In this document: piece after piece, positions 61,474 to 64,000 of the stretch
Layout: each line of letters starts with the position of its first letter
Position numbering within the stretch: position 1 is the stretch's first letter
Assembly (NCBI GenBank): GCA_021734835.1
Contig: JAIPIH010000004.1
Location: forward strand, 94,423 to 158,422
Direction: 5' to 3'
Origin: Candidatus Cloacimonadota bacterium
GTDB lineage: Bacteria; Cloacimonadota; Cloacimonadia; Cloacimonadales; TCS61
Length of the DNA: 64,000 nt
The notes under the pieces: model-generated
Databases searched by the model: none
Told to the model about the DNA's origin: nothing
What the model saw: the letters and a program-made list of their open reading frames with translations, nothing else
Translations under genes and position numbers: made by a program

Positions 61474-62673
61474 TTAATCTTCATTATTTTTTTTTCTTAC
61501 AATACCCCAGTTAGGAATTTTATTGTCAAGGTCAAGTCTAATGGTCGTGTTCGGTTTTGCTGATTGAATAGCGATATTCTCTTCATCAAATATTTCTTTT
61601 ACAGTATATTGAAAATCATCCTCAAAATCGGGAAAAATAAACTCCAAAGTATCATCTACAGAGAATTTTGATCTTATTGCAATAAAGGCTGACTGTTGGA
61701 TAGTTTTGGTTATTTCGCCAATAAATTGATACTCTCTAATGTAAGCTGATGAACCGTAATATTGTGTTTTCTTACTGTCATTACTATTAAAGAAAGATTC
61801 GCTGTAACGTCTGTGACTGATTTTATTCAATTCATTTTTGATATTATCAGATATTTTATTATTTCCTATATCTATAGCTGATCTGTATGCTCTGGTAACT
61901 GCAGCTACATAATAGATACTTTTCATCCTCCCTTCGATCTTCACGCTGTCGAGTTCTAATTCGGTTATCTCCGCTATTCGATTTATCAAATTCAAATCCT
62001 TGGAATTAAAAAAGTAGGAACCGTACTTATCTTGCTCAATTCGGAATTGTTCTCCGGGTCTTGATCTTTCTACCAAGTCATATTCCCATCTGCATGGCTG
62101 AGTACATAGACCTTGATTTGCGCTACGATCGTTAAGAAATGCACTGATCAAACAACGTCCTGAATAAGACATACACATGGCTCCTTGCACAAAAATTTCT
62201 AACTCGATCTCTGGAACTTTCTGCTTGATCTCAGCGATATCCTTAATATTTAATTCTCTTGCTAAGATAATCCGTGCTGCACCTTGATCAAACCAGAATT
62301 TTGCAGCACTCCAGGACGTCACGTTTGCTTGTGTACTAACATGAATTTTGATTTGAGGAGCATATTCCCGTGCTAAGGCAAATACACCCGGATCCGAGAT
62401 AATTAAGGCATCAACCTGAATAGATTGCAAAAATTGTAAATACTCTGGTAGAGCTTTAATATCACGATTGAGAGCAAAAATATTTACCGTAACATAAATT
62501 TTACGATGATGATCATGGCAAAATTTTACAGCTTTTTTTAATTGTTCTCGATTAAAATTAGTACTTTTTGCTCGTAATCCAAAATACTGCCCTGAAGCAT
62601 AAACTGCATCGGCACCATAATATACGGCATATTTTAGTTTATTCAGATCACCAGCAGGCGACAAAAGTTCCAT
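61474..62673 (-). CDS. U32 family peptidase-like protein (tRNA hydroxylation TrhP/YegQ type)
   Basis: This 399-residue protein has the U32 signature EIFVQGAMCMSYSGRCLISA and the Cys-rich follow-on NQGLCTQPCRWEYDL. The start [36 protein letters not shown] and SVKIEGRMKSIYYVAAVTRA match the YegQ/TrhP group. These proteins act with prephenate in tRNA uridine hydroxylation in E. coli, rather than as classic proteases. Its ATG shares one base with the Rho stop (TAATG). Length is a little shorter than E. coli TrhP. The subgroup is a reasonable but untested call. Confidence 0.88.
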   Translation of the reverse strand: MELLSPAGDLNKLKYAVYYGADAVYASGQYFGLRAKSTNFNREQLKKAVKFCHDHHRKIYVTVNIFALNRDIKALPEYLQFLQSIQVDALIISDPGVFALAREYAPQIKIHVSTQANVTSWSAAKFWFDQGAARIILARELNIKDIAEIKQKVPEIELEIFVQGAMCMSYSGRCLISAFLNDRSANQGLCTQPCRWEYDLVERSRPGEQFRIEQDKYGSYFFNSKDLNLINRIAEITELELDSVKIEGRMKSIYYVAAVTRAYRSAIDIGNNKISDNIKNELNKISHRRYSESFFNSNDSKKTQYYGSSAYIREYQFIGEITKTIQQSAFIAIRSKFSVDDTLEFIFPDFEDDFQYTVKEIFDEENIAIQSAKPNTTIRLDLDNKIPNWGIVRKKNNED

Positions 62674-63938
62674 TAACGACTCATTTTTTTTAATAATTCA
62701 TCATTATTTTTTGTTGCTAACATCTTATTTTTAAGCATTTCAATTCCTTTTAATGGACTCATACCTTTCAAGAATTGACGTAAAACGAACATGCGTTGTA
62801 CTTCTTCTTTTGTTAAGAGAAGATCTTCTCTTCTGGTTCCGGATTTGACGAGATCAACTGCCGGATACATTCTATAATCACTGATTGATCTATCGAGAAC
62901 CAATTCCATATTTCCTGTTCCTTTAAACTCTTCAAAAATTACCTGATCCATTCTACTGCCCGTATCTACAAGTGCAGTTGCGATAATGGTAAGACTTCCT
63001 TGCTCGAGAGTATTTCTGGCAGCACCGAAGAACTTTTTTGGTTTATGCAGTGATCCTGCATCCAAGCCGCCAGATAAAACTCTTCCGCTGGAGGGTTGAG
63101 CCATATTGAACGCTCTAGCAAGTCTTGTTATACTATCAAGCATTATTACAACATCCTGACCAAGTTCTACCATTCTTTTGGCTTTTTCGATGATCATTTC
63201 AGAAACCTGAATATGATTTTTTGGTTGTTCATCAAACGTTGAGGATACAACTTCAGAATTAGTCGGGATCAAGATTTTCTTCATCTCAGTAACTTCTTCC
63301 GGTCTTTCATCAACCAGCAGCACTATTAAGTAAACTTCTTGATGATTAGTTAAAATTGAATTCGCGATATGCTGCATTAGGATTGTTTTTCCGGTTCTGG
63401 GAGCAGCAACTATCATACCTCTTTGTCCTTTACCAATTGGAGTAAAAAGGTTAATGATTCGGGCTGACACATTTTTTTGAGTCGTTTCCAGGTTCAGTTT
63501 TTGTTCCGGGAAATAAGGCGTTAATTTTTCAAATTTTTTCACCTCTATCACAACTAAAGGGTCTTCATAATTAACTGAATCAACTCTGATCAAGGCGAAA
63601 TATTTTTCTTCATCCTTTGGCGCTCTAGCGGGACCGGAAATAACATGGCCTTTTTTAAGACCAAATCTCTTTATTTGAGAGCTGGAGACATAAATATCAT
63701 TTTTCCCGTGTGTATAATTATTCTCCCGGAATCTCAGGAATCCATATCCGTCATCTACAATTTGCAAACAACCGGACACAAACGCCAACCCTTCTTGCGT
63801 TGCCTGCATTTCAAATATTTTATGGATTAATTCCTTTTTCTTTAATCCTTTTATGTCATCTAATTCTAATTTTTTAGCTATATTATTTAAGTCTGACATA
63901 TTTAGATCGAAAAGATTCTGTTCTTTTTCGTTATTCAT
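62673..63938 (-). CDS. rho: Transcription termination factor Rho
   Basis: This 421-residue hexameric RNA translocase has an N-terminal Rho-N helical domain ([20 protein letters not shown]), the RNA-binding cold-shock-like domain ([38 protein letters not shown]), Walker A in [19 protein letters not shown], Walker [16 protein letters not shown] and the R-loop region. [19 protein letters not shown] and [20 protein letters not shown] are also typical. GAGGAGA precedes the ATG. It heads a run leading to the U32, SPOR, mutS and DUF523 genes. Length is normal. Confidence 0.97.
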   Translation of the reverse strand: MNNEKEQNLFDLNMSDLNNIAKKLELDDIKGLKKKELIHKIFEMQATQEGLAFVSGCLQIVDDGYGFLRFRENNYTHGKNDIYVSSSQIKRFGLKKGHVISGPARAPKDEEKYFALIRVDSVNYEDPLVVIEVKKFEKLTPYFPEQKLNLETTQKNVSARIINLFTPIGKGQRGMIVAAPRTGKTILMQHIANSILTNHQEVYLIVLLVDERPEEVTEMKKILIPTNSEVVSSTFDEQPKNHIQVSEMIIEKAKRMVELGQDVVIMLDSITRLARAFNMAQPSSGRVLSGGLDAGSLHKPKKFFGAARNTLEQGSLTIIATALVDTGSRMDQVIFEEFKGTGNMELVLDRSISDYRMYPAVDLVKSGTRREDLLLTKEEVQRMFVLRQFLKGMSPLKGIEMLKNKMLATKNNDELLKKMSR

Positions 63939-64000
63939 AGATTTCTCCTCAAATTGTTATTAACTTATAAATACTTATGAGTTACGTAAACAATGTTTGA

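Overview
The window is AT-rich, densely coded DNA from a Gram-negative-type (diderm) bacterium. Outer-membrane proteins are frequent: a porin-like barrel, a TonB-dependent receptor, a TolC-like channel, an Omp85-type barrel and another small barrel. Signal peptides and lipoproteins are also common. The mix of bacterial housekeeping genes with a neighbouring GGPP synthase / GGGP synthase / DGGGP synthase trio (archaeal-type ether lipid enzymes) points to the FCB superphylum. Candidatus Cloacimonadota is my best guess; this is inference from gene content, not a search.

Layout. (1) 1-10283, minus strand: a maltodextrin/starch operon. It runs from a secreted GH13 amylase through a MalE-like binding protein, two MalF/MalG-like permeases (MalF carries an extra extracytoplasmic module), a DOMON-like protein, a porin-like barrel and a second DOMON-like protein to a second GH13 amylase cut by the window edge. 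Several genes overlap by 4 nt and no MalK ATPase is present. (2) 10429-14719, minus: DUF1622 protein, RmuC, adenosine deaminase, nitroreductase and an outer-membrane protein. (3) 14966-23361, plus: CoaBC, an SDR, an Omp85-type barrel, a DUF3108 protein, QueA, BirA, a Ca/Na antiporter and GapN. (4) 23400-29000: a thiamin locus with two divergent TPP riboswitches, one before a TonB-dependent receptor (minus) and one before an SSS symporter (plus). The symporter is followed by a small membrane protein and a BtpA-family protein. (5) 28983-33233: a small membrane acyltransferase-like protein, three tRNAs (Gly, Cys, Leu), a MEMO-family protein, a PdxA-methyltransferase fusion and RNase HII. (6) 33260-39505, minus: a TetR-controlled RND tripartite efflux system with a visible operator palindrome. 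(7) 39683-48419: M42 peptidase, YigZ, SNF2 helicase, HutI, and a MarR-OsmC-thioredoxin-TPR operon. (8) 48439-56764, minus: the most interesting region, a tightly packed run of ten genes: oxidoreductase, GGPP synthase, UbiA-type DGGGP synthase, GGGP synthase, CpsB-like phosphatase, epimerase, methyltransferase, a 53-residue membrane protein, an LPG-synthase-type membrane protein and MoxR. (9) 56924-63938: HU, a 31-residue AURKAIP1/COX24-type protein, DUF523, MutS, a SPOR/TPR protein, a U32 peptidase and Rho.

The main system is the ether-lipid run. A C20 prenyl diphosphate would be made, joined to glycerol-1-phosphate and prenylated a second time by three adjacent enzymes. The neighbouring sugar- and membrane-handling genes could modify or transport the product. 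Glycerol-1-phosphate dehydrogenase, CDP-archaeol synthase and geranylgeranyl reductase are not in this window, so the pathway is incomplete as seen here.

Five genes appear to start with TTG and one with GTG, mostly behind good Shine-Dalgarno sequences. Many transcription units have TTGACA some 40-75 nt upstream of the start codon without a clear TATAAT.
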